From Amorphophallus konjac (Eukaryota > Streptophyta > Magnoliopsida > Alismatales > Araceae), in NCBI GenBank assembly GCA_022559845.1, contig CM040125.1:322035829-322099828 (forward strand): a stretch of 64,000 bases of DNA. The letters run 5' to 3'. Positions within the stretch are counted from its first letter, which is position 1. Every line of letters starts with the position of its first letter. Shown in pieces: positions 20,380 to 31,289 of this stretch. The position numbers were made by a program, and so were the translations under genes. The notes below the pieces were generated by a model. That model searched no databases. It was given only the letters and a program-made list of their open reading frames with translations, and was not told where the DNA came from.

Positions 20380-21530
20380 GCTCATCAACCACCCATCCGG
20401 CCAGGCTAATGTCCAGTGTCGTCGTCTAGCAAACGACGGCACCGATGAAATAGCTGTCACCTGACTGATGAGACCTCCTACCATATTTTAACAAGAGCTG
20501 TATTGTTGCCCTATCCAAGAATCTACAGATGACATGTCAGAATGGGTCAGATGTTGACTTATTGACAGATGAGGCGGGAGCAAAGACAAAGATGAAGCCA
20601 AAGCCAGCAAATGAAGACTGTGAAGACTTCTACAAAGTCAAAATAAAAGAAGAACCATCTTCATGTACTGCGTGCCCCGCTGAAGCCTTCCCGGGTTAAA
20701 GATGACATCTGGTCTTGACATCATTCAGATGACAATGCTGATGAAACCATATCCGATTTTGTCGTCATTCAGATGGCAATACTGATGAAATCCCAGCCTG
20801 CTGACTGATGAAATCTTAAGATGATCTCAGCAAGGTTATGTCACCAATACAGGGCCTTCTCTGGTTCTGATGAATATCAATTTAAGAGATTAAAAGAGGC
20901 CAAGGCACGTGCGAAGCTTAAAAGCCCTAAATGGGCCAGCCAAATGGGCTTCCGAGTGTGGCGCCGAGAACCTCAACAGGAGGCCACTTGGCGCGCCGGG
21001 AGCTATTGCGAACGAATGAGGCACGCCGATTACCATCTGCCGAGATGCAAGAAGAGGAGGAGTCTATATAAACCCATTCCTTCGAAGACATCAGAAGGAG
21101 GGCGGACAGACAGAAAAGAAGAAAAGAAAGAGACGAAAAAAAAAAGAGCGAACAGATAGCCAGAAAGGAAAAGAGATAGGAAAAGAGAGGGAGAGAGTCT
21201 CCGTCGAAAGAAGAAGCAGAAGAAAAGAAGGAAGAAAGGCTCCAGGTGGGCTGATAGGGGGAGGGAGAGGAGTCAATGCTCCACCCTCCCCCCCCCCCCC
21301 ATGTTCGATGTTTCTTTCTTTTTCTTTTTACTGATTCTCCTTATGTAATAGTCGAAGTCTTGATGTTTAGATTATTCATACGATTCTCTCCCTATTCCTC
21401 CCCTTTATGTTTCTCGGCTTCAGCTCTGCAGTCGATGTAAATGATGGTGAGATGAAATAAATGCAGTTGCCGTGATGGGTTTTAGGCAATACGATCTTCC
21501 CTTGTCTCCATATGTATGCGTACTGTTTGT
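20380..21530 (+). other. LTR-like promoter unit within the Tat 3' region
   Basis: Contains a near-duplicate segment (CATTCAGATGACAATGCTGATGAAA near 20725 and a variant near 20767) and a TATA box at 21065. A 200-base purine-rich leader follows, then a C-run near 21285-21300, a T-rich stretch and AATAAA near 21456. The same order (TATA, purine-rich leader, T-rich stretch, AATAAA) recurs at about 52285-52560 in the second Tat-like remnant. This could be an internal promoter or the trace of an older LTR captured by the element. Confidence 0.45.
21065..21073 (+). promoter_or_regulatory. Candidate TATA box in the Tat 3' region
   Basis: TATATAAAC followed by a purine-rich leader. The equivalent place in the related remnant has TATAAAA at 52285-52291. 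No forward gene lies immediately downstream, so any transcript would be non-coding or run toward the 3' LTR. Confidence 0.4.
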
Positions 21531-22259
21531 ATGAATGCCCCATGGGCGAAATGACTCAGGCTTCGGAGTCGAGTCTGTTCTTCGAACAGGGATGAAGGTA
21601 GAACCCCCACCCTTGCTTAGTGGGTTGCTGAGTTCTATTCTCTTCTCTCTTCCTACTACAATGATATGCCCTCCGTATGTGTTTGATTCTTGCCCTCAAG
21701 CCTCTTGTGCTGTCCGGGAACCAGAGACATCAATCTCTTGGTTCCCCGGACTGCCGGCTATAAAAGATACATTTGAGCCTGCAGACGAATGCAACCCTGG
21801 ATCTTCATTCCAATCGTTGGATGACTAAGGCCTGGGGTCCCAGCATCGAGGGTTCTTTCATCGCCGTTTCGCTTCTCAGATGATGCTATGCTAGTCTGGG
21901 GAATCAGAGACAGCCATCTCTTGACTCCCCCAGACGTCTGGCAGCAGACAGTTAAAAGCTACTCAGGCCCCGACGATGGTCTCTCCTCCCCCTGATGATT
22001 CGGCCTCTCAGCTCCCGTGGCGTCCTTCTAGCAGAGACATTCATGAAACCTCCTCATGCACCCTTGATTCGGTCTCGATCTGAGCCATAAAACCCAGAAA
22101 TCCCAGAAACAGAGTACCGTAGCATCTCTGAAAACCCTGAAATTCTCCAGCATTCCACCTTCTCGGAGTGCAAGTTTCCCCGTCGAGAACTGTAAGGCCG
22201 AGAGGCCTTCCCCTCCTTTCAGCTAAACGACAAGCCCCTTTCTTTGAAAACCCATAGCC

Positions 22260-22620
22260 CACGGCCTCCCGGCGCTAGGCTCCCGGCGCGGCCATGAGCG
22301 CGCCGGGAAGTCCCACGCCGAGAGCCCCTTCCATCCACCAAAAGGCCATGCCGAGATACCCTTCCATCCACCAAAAAAGCCAGGCCGAGAGCCTCTCCTG
22401 GCCACTTCATTGGCGCGCCGAGAAGCCCCTACTATAGCCCACGCCGAGAAGCTCCCTTCGGCCAGGGAATAGCACGCCGAGAAGCCCCTCACATCGGGAG
22501 CTTTCTGCCGTCTTCCCTCTGCGCCGAGAACCTCGTGCCGGGAACCCCTTTGCCTCCTTGCCTTCGTGCCGGGAGCCTCCCTTCCCACTTTGCTGTGCCG
22601 AGAGCCTGCTCTGCTGCCCA
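22260..22620 (+). repeat. Degenerate minisatellite, unit built on GCCGAGAAGCCCC
   Basis: About ten irregular copies of a 25-45-bp unit centred on [AG]CGCCGAGA[AG]GCCCCT or a CCGGGA variant. Examples are near 22285, 22312, 22350, 22383, 22410, 22440, 22476, 22520 and 22565. Tat-lineage 3' regions are known to carry such tandem repeats. Confidence 0.7.
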
Positions 22621-22982
22621 ACTGGCCTCCCCTATATTATGCGGTCCCTAACTGGATTCACATGCAACCCCGCGGGTTCGGCGGACCTTGTCTTTACAAG
22701 GGTCTCGTCGATCTCCGAGATGGGGAATAGTGATTGATGATAGAGACATGTACAGTCTCCTTGAGCCTTAGTGCTCCCCCACTTTTTGGCTTTCATCCCG
22801 GCATTCCGTCGATGTCAGCCTATATCATCCCTTGGCAGATGCTAAGTCTAGGGGAGGTGCTGCCAAAATTCCCCCCAGGATGATGAAAGCCAATACTAAG
22901 CTGCCCCCGGGAACCTTTGCGCACTTGAACTGCATTGATAACCTACTGAAATGTTGTTACTGAATCTTAAATCTGAATTTTG

Positions 22983-23100
22983 TTCCGGGGGCTCCGCCCC
23001 CGGAAACCCCCGCAAGGGGCGCTGCCCCCTTGACCCCCGCGACCTCATCGGGCAGGTCGATCCCCGCGACCTGACCGCGCAGGTCGATCCGCGTGCGAGG
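22983..23100 (+). repeat. GC-rich palindromic patch
   Basis: Begins with CCGGGGGCTCCGCCCCCGG, an 8-bp perfect stem with a TCC loop. An AAGGGGCGCTGCCCCCTT inverted repeat follows, then two near-copies of CCCCGCGACCTnnnCGnGCAGGTCGATC. Its base composition differs sharply from both sides, where T-rich sequence precedes. No gene. Confidence 0.7.
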
Positions 23101-23770
23101 GCGCAACATTGAGCGTTCGCTCACTTTCCGTCATCCCGCATCGGGTTCATGAATAACCCCTTTAGCTTGGGAGGGCTCTGCCACTGCATGAGTTCCACTG
23201 GCTTCTACAGGGAATACCAAACATTGCCCCATGGCAAATATGTGATTCGGGAAGTTCAACACTTCTCTCTCTCTCTTGGCTTTCATCCCGACACTCCGTG
23301 GGTGACAACCTATTTCCCCCTGGGCATAACCCAGATAAAGGGAAGATGCTGTCGAAATACTGATCGATGTTTTAAACCTCATCACGGTCGCGGCTCAGGC
23401 TACCTGTGATTGAGATCCTCCTTCCCCCCTTAACCCCGGGCTTTGAACCGCTGACTTAGCGATATCATCTGTTTCTACGGTTGGTGTCATTATCTTGCCC
23501 GCCTTCCTGGCTTCGGTATGAAGTTCCATTTCCGCACATGAATATACGTTTGCCTCTCGAGGCCTCCTACTTTTAGCGTTTAATCAAGGGTTGTCCTTCC
23601 TTGGAAGGACGTAATTAACGTCATAGCGTTCATGGTATGATGGACTTCTGGTCCTGACTCGGACTTCACAATCGACTGACCATGTCAGATCGAGCGCACA
23701 ATAAAATTGTCACTTCGGTGACTGGCACGCCAATAAATAAATAATAAAATAAACTAAAATAAAATAAAAT

Positions 23771-24339
23771 GTGTCAAACAGTCGTGTGCTCTTCCGAAGA
23801 TGCTGGAGTTGGCAATCGCTTGGACGAAGACTCCCAACCCTCCTCTTCGCTCGAAGTATAATGGGAAGAGTCGGTCGAACCCTAGTCCGAGTCATAGCAT
23901 TGCCCGGAAGGAAAAGCGAGATTAGATGCCTGGGCCTCTGCCTCTATGATGGCCCGATCGTAGCCCTGGGAGAAGCACTTCCAAAGGCCCTGGCGATAGC
24001 CGACTCATAATAAGGGAAGGTGACCTGGAGAAGAGCCGCGTGGTAGGCCTCTGAGCACTTATGTCACTTGAGTGCCTCCACCCCAGCCGACTCTGCCTGC
24101 CCCGCGAGCTTGGCTATCCTCCGCTCTGACTCGGACACCCTTCTCTCAACCTCGGCCAGTGCATCCTCGGCTCCCCGGACTTGGCCCTTGAGCGTCTCCC
24201 GCTCGGCCTTCCACTGCTCATCGCGCTCGACCTGAATCAGACGCTCTACCTCAAGGAGCTCATTCTTCCGGTCGACCATATGACAAGCCTGGGCCAACTG
24301 CTCCGCTAACGACCGAGCCTCTGCTTGGCTCGACTGCAC
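23771..24339 (-). pseudogene. Antisense Tat ORF, C-terminal coiled coil
   Basis: A minus-strand open part at 24339-24064 encodes a long coiled coil (SLAEQLAQACHMVDRKNELL, then KGQVRGAEDALAEVERRVSE). After a stop it goes on with AYHAALLQVTFPYYESAIAR, FSQGYDRAIIEAEAQASNLA and a Ser/Glu-rich end near 23780. This is the usual C-terminus of the PF04195-type proteins, so it belongs with the frame at 24760-25932. About 420 bases of stop-containing sequence (24340-24759) join them. Confidence 0.65.
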
Positions 24340-24759
24340 CTAACCCCGAAGCGGGGACACCTCCCGATGGAGGTCACTGAGATCAATGGTCAAACGCTCA
24401 ACCTTCCGATCGAGCGCACCACGGGCCCACGAGAGAGCCTCCCGCTCCGACTCCACCTGAGCATACGCGCCCACTACCTCAGCCTCGAGCTGGACCAAGA
24501 TCAGCCTACCTTCCATGAGTTACTCGAAAAGCGTGGAGGGGGGACTCCTCTGAAGTTTCGCTCTTACGACCCCTGAAGCTACAGAGTGGCACCTCTGGTA
24601 CAGGGAGACCCAGATGCTGAAGGCCCTAGTCAAGGGAAAGGGAGCCCTCTCCGGAGCGGCTGGGATCGGGGCACCTCCCCCGAGCAACCCTTTCTCGGGG
24701 ACCCCACCGATTGGCTCGGGATGAGCGGTGTCGTCACGAACCTCCCTGGCCTCGGTCGG

Positions 24760-25932
24760 CTACGATTGAGTCGCTTCCCCCTGCGACCCTCCAGCCTCGA
24801 CCAGCTTGGGCCGGGCTCCCTCATCCGATGGCCCCTCTGCTCCGCTCGGCACCCTAGCATCAATCGCGATCCCTTCGTCATTTGCCCCCTCTTGCACCGC
24901 AGATGGAGGAGGCAACAGGGGAACCTCATCAACCGGGCGGATGGTCTCCGCCTTCCTCGCCCGTTTCTTCTCAGCAGACAAAGCCTGCATCGAAGACCGC
25001 AACAACTTCACCATGGGATCCTTCCGCTTGACCCCCCGGCGTTCAGAAGCATCGTCCCAGGCAACCCCCTTGCCCTTTTCCTGGGCGCGGGACGAGCCCT
25101 CCGAAGCTGGGAGATCGCTCGGAGCCAGCGTATCATCCACATTGATGACCTCCAGCTCGATCGACGGCGCCTCCTCCTCCTCAGTCGCTCGTCGTAGATC
25201 TGCGTGAAGAAGAGGAAATTGAGAAGAGGATAGCACTCGCTTGAAAGAGGACAAGTTCTTGAGAACCTTACCCGTCAGCGACAGCAGTCGAGAGAGATAC
25301 TCCTCGATGTTAGAAGGAGTCACCAACTCAGCATTCCCCAGGTGGTCCCGCTGAAGGATAGTAGCATCCCTCTCCACCTCCAGAGAGACCTCTATTTGCT
25401 TCGGAGGGATGTTTGAGTGAAAGTTGGGCACCGTCGAGAAATCCCAGACCATGCCGACCGCCGATGGACCCACCCAAAAATATTGGGTCTTCCACCCCTT
25501 GTGAGAGGAATCCTTCACAGAAAGGGACACACAACTCCTTCCCCGCCTCGCTTGAATGAAGAAGAAGCCCTTACGAGCAAAAGGATTATCCTTCAACTCA
25601 AAAAAATAGTGGAAGAGATCCAGCGAGGTGCGCACCCCTCTCTTTCCGCAGAGGAAGATGAAGGAGAAGATGAGGGTGTAAGAGTTGGAGACCAACTGGA
25701 CAGGAGCCAGCCGGTAGAACCGAAGTAACTCGGCAATAAAGGGATGGAGGGGTAGCCGAAAGCCGCACTTCCAGGCCTGGAGGAAAGAATAGAAGAGGCC
25801 AGAACGAGCGACCATACTAGATTCATGAGATTCAGGTGCGAGGAACTTGAATCGCCATGGCAGCCCATAACGATTCTCCAGCAGCTTCACGTCCGCCTCA
25901 CCCAGCTCACTGCGAAGAGGCTCTGATGGCAC
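24760..25932 (-). CDS. Antisense ORF of the Tat element, putative gypsy-type transposon domain (PF04195-like)
   Basis: A 390-codon minus-strand frame lying between pol and the 3' LTR. The N-terminal 150 residues have the plant pattern seen in the 'putative gypsy type transposon' family: LPLHPFIAELLRFYRLAPVQ, then FIFLCGKRGVRTSLDLFHYF and a GW.T.YFWV segment (about residues 65-160). The C-terminal half is acidic and disordered and carries a basic RKDPMVKLLRS/KKRARKAE segment that could act as a nuclear signal. Antisense ORFs at this place are known in Tat elements such as Grande; their role is not established. The upstream start is uncertain. It is the longest open frame left in this element, unlike the broken gag and pol. 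The family's coiled-coil end is separated from it by stops (next entry). Confidence 0.75.
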   Translation of the reverse strand: MPSEPLRSELGEADVKLLENRYGLPWRFKFLAPESHESSMVARSGLFYSFLQAWKCGFRLPLHPFIAELLRFYRLAPVQLVSNSYTLIFSFIFLCGKRGVRTSLDLFHYFFELKDNPFARKGFFFIQARRGRSCVSLSVKDSSHKGWKTQYFWVGPSAVGMVWDFSTVPNFHSNIPPKQIEVSLEVERDATILQRDHLGNAELVTPSNIEEYLSRLLSLTGKVLKNLSSFKRVLSSSQFPLLHADLRRATEEEEAPSIELEVINVDDTLAPSDLPASEGSSRAQEKGKGVAWDDASERRGVKRKDPMVKLLRSSMQALSAEKKRARKAETIRPVDEVPLLPPPSAVQEGANDEGIAIDARVPSGAEGPSDEGARPKLVEAGGSQGEATQS

Positions 25933-26425
25933 ATGAAAATTCCTCTAGGCCTATTCTCCCTCTCGGCTCTCGGCCCTTGGATTTTGGTCCACCATGGAAC
26001 AGACAGAAGAGTTGGGAGAAGAAAGGGGAAAGCTCTGAATCAGAGGACTCTGGAGGAGAAGGAAGCTGATGAATCACCGCCTCAAGAATGCTCCCCTAGC
26101 TCCGATGGCCGTAACGATTCTCCACTCTTCCGAGCTACTCTCAGTAATGCAGAAGCCCCCACAAATATAAAGAGAGGCAAAACCCAAAACCCCGGAGATA
26201 AAAGGACGCAAAACGCGCAATGCTTGAACCGGAGGCGGCGCGACGATCTGATCTCCCAGGGAGGGGCCATCTCTTATTCATCATAACAGGCATATTTTCA
26301 AGGCGAGCCGCGTCATGTGGCCCCTATCAACAAGAGAGACCTATACCCAACCAGTGCCACAAAAGTCCAGCCCAAACGCTACTCGTCTGAGCCTAATTTT
26401 GGCTCGGGAGTAGGAGGGGGACAAG
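25933..26425 (-). promoter_or_regulatory. Upstream region of the antisense Tat ORF
   Basis: No gene. On the minus strand a TTATATTT motif (26163-26170) lies about 230 bases before the antisense ORF start and is followed by G/T-rich sequence; it is a weak TATA candidate. The region lies between the antisense ORF and the 3' LTR, where a polypurine tract for the Tat element should also be. GAGTAGGAGGGGGACAAG just before 26426 is the best match. Confidence 0.35.
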
Positions 26426-27158
26426 TGGAGAGGGGAAATCTCGTCGCCCGTACGGAGAGGCTAAAAGAGGTCCAACCAGACCGAACGAGGCCCAAATCCT
26501 CGAAGTGGTAGCCCCAGGGCCCACTTAATATAAAGACCAAAAACTCACTCGGTACAAGCACTTCCTAGGCGGCCTTCGGGTTGGGAAGTCCGAGCATCAG
26601 TTTGATCGGGAAAGCTCCCCGGAGCCCCTTATTCCCTGTCCCGACCTAGCACTCATCGCTCGGGAGAACTCTCATGGGCCAGTGCCTATTGCTCGAGATC
26701 ACTGATGGAAGCTTATTGATCATGACTGTTGCAGGTCCCTTAATGGTAGGAAGCTCAAGAGGACAGGGGAAACCAAGAGTCCGCGTGCTATAAGGAGCCC
26801 GCATGAAGGACGTAACCCCCCCGGAGACTGCTCCACTTACAGGGATCAGTCATACGAACAGGCCACTATTTAAACTAGAACAGCCCTACTACAAAAGGTA
26901 AGCAAGGCAAGAGCCAAGAACCCTGAGCAGGAACCACTTCACCTTTTAGTGGAGAGGGATATCGCGCTCCCATCTTCCTCCTAGCTCTTCCCTTTGCATT
27001 CGAGCTCTACTATTTTGCTGACTTAGACATCGGAGGGTCTTCCCTGGGGTTCTATCCCTGGGCACCTCTGAGTTGTTTTCCTTCTTACAGTTCACATTTC
27101 AAGGGTACGTGGACATCATCTTCCCCGCTCAGGAGCAGTGCGAGATAACCCCTCTTCA
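26426..27158 (+). repeat. 3' LTR of the Tat element
   Basis: 733 bp, TGGAGAGGGG to CCCCTCTTCA; matches 2098-2831. The duplication GTTAT follows, then copia sequence. Confidence 0.92.
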
Positions 27159-27763
27159 GTTATATTCCTGAAAAACATAAAGATGATAAAATCAATTTTG
27201 TCAAAGCCTCTTTATCCTGTGCTCCCTTCAAAATATGGAATTTTTGTGCTAAAAAGGGTCACATGTCCAATGGTTGTTGGTTGAGAAAAAAATTGCATAA
27301 AATTAAAACCATGTGGATTCCTAAACCCGTGCTTAGAAGTTTCACTAACACCTTTGGACCCAAAGCAATTTGGGTACCAAAAACTATCATGTGAGATCTT
27401 GTACTCCTGTAGGTATGCCTTGATGACTGAAGTAGAAAATGGTATCTTGATAGCGGTTGCTCAAGACATATGACAAGAGACAAGAAGTGCTTCACCACTC
27501 TACAAGATAAGTAAGGTGGAACTGTCACTTTTGGTGACAATGGCAAAGGTAAAGTTGTGGGTATGGGCAATGTTAGTAAGTCTTCTTCAACTTTAATAGA
27601 ATATGTGCTCTTAGTGGAAGGTTCGAAACATAATCTTTTAAGCATTAGTCAACTTTGTGACAAAGGATTTAAGGTAATTTTCGATACTTTACAGTGTTTA
27701 GTTGTTGATTCATCTTCAAATGAAACTAAGTTCACTGGTTATCATGAAGGAAATGTTTATATT
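27159..27763 (+). pseudogene. pol: Sirevirus zinc-knuckle tail, protease and gag-pre-integrase start
   Basis: Copia sequence resumes after the Tat element. Present in shifting frames are a Lys-rich post-gag segment (KLHKIKTMWIPKPV, KAIWVPKT), then the protease active-site region WYLDSGCSRHMTRD near 27440-27480, in which the catalytic Asp-Ser-Gly is intact. VTFGDNGKGKVVGMGN and HNLLSISQLCDKGFKVIF follow. A 76-codon open part (27557-27784) runs into the LINE by chance; its last His residues are the LINE tail. Stops near 27390 and 27510 make the gene non-functional. Confidence 0.85.
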
Positions 27764-29954
27764 CATCATCATCATCATCATTAGAGCCATATCCCAATTA
27801 TTTGGGGTCGGCTACATGAATCATGTTCCGCCAAAGATTTCTATCAAGTGCTATATTCATATTTAAACCCAAGAAACTAATGTCCTTCCTAATAACATCG
27901 CACAATCTTATTTTAGGCCTTCCTCGAGCTCTTTTATAAGCATCCACTAAGATTCGATCACATCTTTTAACCGGTGCTGAGTTAGGGCGACGAAACACAT
28001 GTCCAAACCATTTGAGTCTATTTTATCTCATTTTACTATCAATTGGGGCTATCCCTAAGTCTTTACGGATGCACTCATTCCTAATTTTATCTTTCTTAGT
28101 CTTACCACACATCTATCACAACATCCTCATCTCTGCTACACATATTTTGTGAATGGGTTCCTTTCGTAATGCCCAACACTCAGCACCATATAACAAAGCA
28201 GGTCTCCCAGCCGTTCTATAAAACCTCCCTTTGAGTTTCATAAGCATACGATGATCATAAAGGACTCCTGAAGCGCTTCTCCATCTTAACCAACCTGCCT
28301 TAATCCTATGTGTAACATTGTCATAAATCTCCCCATTCTCTTGTATTATAGACCCTAAGTATCGAAAGCTATTACTCTTCGAAATGTTATGTCCATCAAT
28401 AAGAACCATGTCTTCCTGTACCACTCTTCCATTACTAAAAGTACAATGCATAAACTCTGACTTACTCCTACTAATTTTAAAATCTCTAGACTCCAAGGAA
28501 AGTATCCAACACTCTAACTTAGCATTTAAAGCATCAATACACTCATCAATTAAAATCATATCATCTTCAAATAGCATACACTAAGGGATATCATCATGCA
28601 ATTGTTTTGTTACTTCATCCATAACTAAGGCAAAGAGATATGGACTTAGTGCAGAGCATTGATGCAGACCTATAGAAATTAAAAATTCACCAGTCTCTCT
28701 AGCAATAGTTCGAACACTAGTAATAGCATCGTCGTACATATCCTTAATCAAATCAACATATCCTTGAGAGATTCCTTTCTGTCTTAATTTCCATGAAATC
28801 AATTCTCTTGATACTCGATCATACGCCTTCTCTAAATCAAGAAAAACCATATACAAATCTTTTCTCATCTCTCTATACTTCTCCATTAGCTGCCGTAGTA
28901 AGAAAATAGCTTCTGTAATATATCTATTCAGCATAAAATCAAACTATTTTTTCGATACAGTAGTCATACATCAGAGGCGTTTTTCAATTACTCTTTCCCA
29001 AAGTTTCATAGTATGACTCATAAGCTTAATTCTACGATAATTATTACAACTTTGAATATCTCCTTTATTTTTATAGAAAGGAATTACAACACTTTTTCTC
29101 CAAACTTCTAGTATTCTCCGTTCTTTTAAAATTTTATTAAAAAGTTTAGTTAGCCATTGAATGCCAATGTCTCCTAGACCTTTCCACACTTCAATAGGTA
29201 TGCGATCTGGTCCTAAGGGCTTTCCCACTTTCATTTTCATCAAAGCATCCTCCACTTCTGACATCTTAATACACCTGAAATATTGATATTTATCAAATGT
29301 TATGGACTCTTGGGTACCTTCTAAAGAGAAATCCTTGACGCAATCTCCATTAAGTAACTTCTGAAAATAACAATGCCATCTCTCTTTAATCTTAAGATCC
29401 TTAGTTAAAACACTTTGATCTTCACCTTTAATGCAACAAACATGATCTAAATCTCTAGTTTTCCTATCTCTTAATTTAGCAAGTTTAAATACGTCCTTTT
29501 CACCCTCTCGAGTTTCTAATTTATTATATAAATCTTCAAATATCTTTGATTTAGCTTCGCTAACTATTTTCTTAGCCCTCTTTTTAGAGATTTTGTAAGC
29601 TTCTAGGGTTTGAATGTTTTTGTTAGTTTGCCAAACTTTAAAGCACTCCTTTTTTACTCCAATGGTATTTTAGATTTCTTCACTCCACCACCAAGTCTCT
29701 TTTTCTAGATTCTTTGTACCTTTAGATTCGCCTGAGAGTTGTTTTGCTACCATCGTTATACAATTTGTAACATCATTTCACATTTCATTAGTTTCTTATT
29801 CTAAATTCTAAATATTTTCCTTTAATAGATGGTTTTTAAATGTTTGTAAACTTTTAACTTTTAAATTCCACCATTTAATCTTACAATAATTATTTATAAT
29901 GATCTTTCTTTTGAATTTAGGGATAATGACATCCATTATATTATTCATCTTAAT
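27764..29954 (-). mobile_element. RTE-type LINE, 5'-truncated, antisense in the copia gene
   Basis: Flanked by a perfect 14-bp duplication GAAATGTTTATATT (27750-27763 and 29955-29968). On the minus strand the element ends in a (TGA)n-like tail, seen as CAT repeats at 27764-27781, rather than in poly-A; short-repeat tails are usual for RTE elements. The 2.19-kb copy keeps the RT and C-terminus but has no endonuclease, so it is truncated at the 5' end. The copia protein resumes cleanly after it, which fixes both edges. Confidence 0.93.
27798..29700 (-). pseudogene. RTE ORF2: reverse transcriptase and C-terminal domain
   Basis: Nicked-DNA-primed reverse transcriptase of the LINE. Seen from the 5' side: a basic linker (YKISKKRAKKIVSEAK near 29590), KERWHCYFQKLL, MKVGKPLGPDRIPIEVWK, CNNYRRIKLMSHTMKLWERV. 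Next come the LDLEKAYDRVSRELI catalytic motif, QCSALSPYLFALVMDEVTK and the active-site box at 28560-28571, which reads FEDD where FADD is usual. The tail has FRYLGSIIQENGEI, GWLRWRSASGVLYDHRM, KGRFYRTAGRPALLYGAECW and finally NLWRNMIHVADPK, typical of plant RTE elements. Stops and small shifts (near 28580, 28950 and 28110) break it. Confidence 0.9.
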
Positions 29955-30917
29955 GAAATGTTTATATTATTCATCTTAATGAAATTGACTATAAAGATGT
30001 ATGTCTACAAGCTAACAATTTTGACATTGCTTGGTAGTGACATAAGAGATTTGGACATGCAAGTATAGACATCATCTCTAAACTGTCCAAAGGAGATCTA
30101 GTAAGAGGATTGCCTAAAGGTAAGTATGTCTTAAATCATGTATATGATGCTTGTGTAAAGGGGAAGCAAACTAGAATCCAAGAATGAGGTATCTACTTCA
30201 AGACCACTCCAATTACTACACCTTGATCTCTTTGGTCCAACCAGAGTAGTTAGCCTTGGAGGTAAGAGTTATAGTTTGGTTGTAATTGTTGATTTCTCTA
30301 GATTTACATGGATATTCTTTCTAGCTCATAAAAATCATGCTTTATAAGAATTCTCAAATTTTTGCAAAAAGATTCAGAATGTTAAAGGGTTCACTATTTT
30401 AAGCATTCATGGTGATCATGGAAAAGAGTTTGAAAATCTTGAATTTGATAGCTTTTTTATTGAATCTGGTATAGACCATAATTTTTCTACTCCTAGAACT
30501 CCACAACATAATGGAGTTGTTGAGAGGAAAAATAGGACTCTCATTGACATGGCAAGGATCATGCTTTGTGAAAATAATTTGCCAAAATACTTTTGGGATA
30601 AAGCTATTTCCACTGCTTGCTATATCACAAACCATGCTTTGATTAAGCCTAATTTGCACAAGACTCCTTATGAATTGTTTAAGGGTAAAAAGCCAAACAT
30701 CTCTGATATGAGGCCCTTTGACAGTAAGTGCTTCATCCACAATAACAGTAAGGATAATCTAAGGAGATTTGACTCTAGAAGTGATGAAGGTATCTTCCTT
30801 GGCTACTCTCTGTCTTCTACTGCTTATAGAGTTTTTAACAGAAGAACATTAACTATTGAAGACTCTGTGCATGTGATTTTTGATGAAGCTAATCATGTTG
30901 TTAACAGAGACAACTAA
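29955..30917 (+). pseudogene. pol: Sirevirus integrase
   Basis: Begins with the end of gag-pre-integrase: HKRFGHASIDIISKLSKGDL, with the zinc-site His pair. The core has LLHLDLFGPTRVVSLGGKSY, VVIVDFSRFTWIFFLAHKNH and the second acidic site in ILSIHGDHGKEFEN. The third site is in STPRTPQHNGVVERKNRTL. An open stretch from 30549 to 30917 covers MARIMLCENNLPKYFWDKAI and FDSRSDEGIFLGYS, the normal C-terminal part. Several stops and shifts lie between 29990 and 30540. The first acidic site reads LDLFGP, as in copia elements. Confidence 0.88.
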
Positions 30918-31289
30918 AATGAAGATGAGATAGAGATACTTAACAAAGAAGATGGCAAAGAAGGAACTATACCAAATAATAATAAGGAAGTTCCAAAGCA
31001 CAATCTTCATATTTGAATGCACAAGCAGGACCTCCAGACCTGGAAGCACATTCTCAAGAAAAGGTAGATCCACCATTGAATCCCTTCAATCCCCAGGACA
31101 AAGTCACAAGAGTTGGAAAAGGGAATGGAAAATCATGTCTAGTCATCCAGCAGGTAGCATTATTGGTGATCACTCCGAGGGACTTCACACTTGATCATCT
31201 TATCACAAAAACACTATTGATGTTGATGTGCATGATGACTATCTTGTTTTTGTCTCTAACATTGAGCGTAAAATTATTGATGATGCCTT
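30918..31289 (+). other. Sirevirus integrase-RT linker
   Basis: Acidic, polar linker sequence of the polyprotein (for example NEDEIEILNKEDGKEG), then degraded frames with many stops. No domain is expected here. Confidence 0.55.

Larger units (their letters stand above)
2098..27158 (+). mobile_element. Tat-lineage Ty3/gypsy retrotransposon, nested in the copia element
   Basis: Bounded by LTRs of 734 and 733 bp and by a perfect 5-bp duplication GTTAT (2093-2097 and 27159-27163). LTR ends are TGGAGAGGGG and CCCCTCTTCA, an imperfect inverted repeat. The internal part has the PBS, gag, protease, RT, two RNase H domains and integrase, then about 7.3 kb without forward genes that holds an antisense ORF. 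A second, archaeal-type RNase H before integrase and an antisense ORF near the 3' LTR are marks of the Tat group (Grande/Retand-like). A chromovirus (4077-13820) and an L1-like fragment (about 14396-15451) sit inside it. Forward genes are decayed. Confidence 0.9.

Noticed and set aside
27557..27784. A copia ORF ending in a His-rich tail
   Set aside because: The six His codons are the CAT repeat tail of the inserted RTE LINE, not copia protein.
27764..27785. CRISPR or satellite array
   Set aside because: Only a six-unit trinucleotide run; it is the LINE 3' tail.
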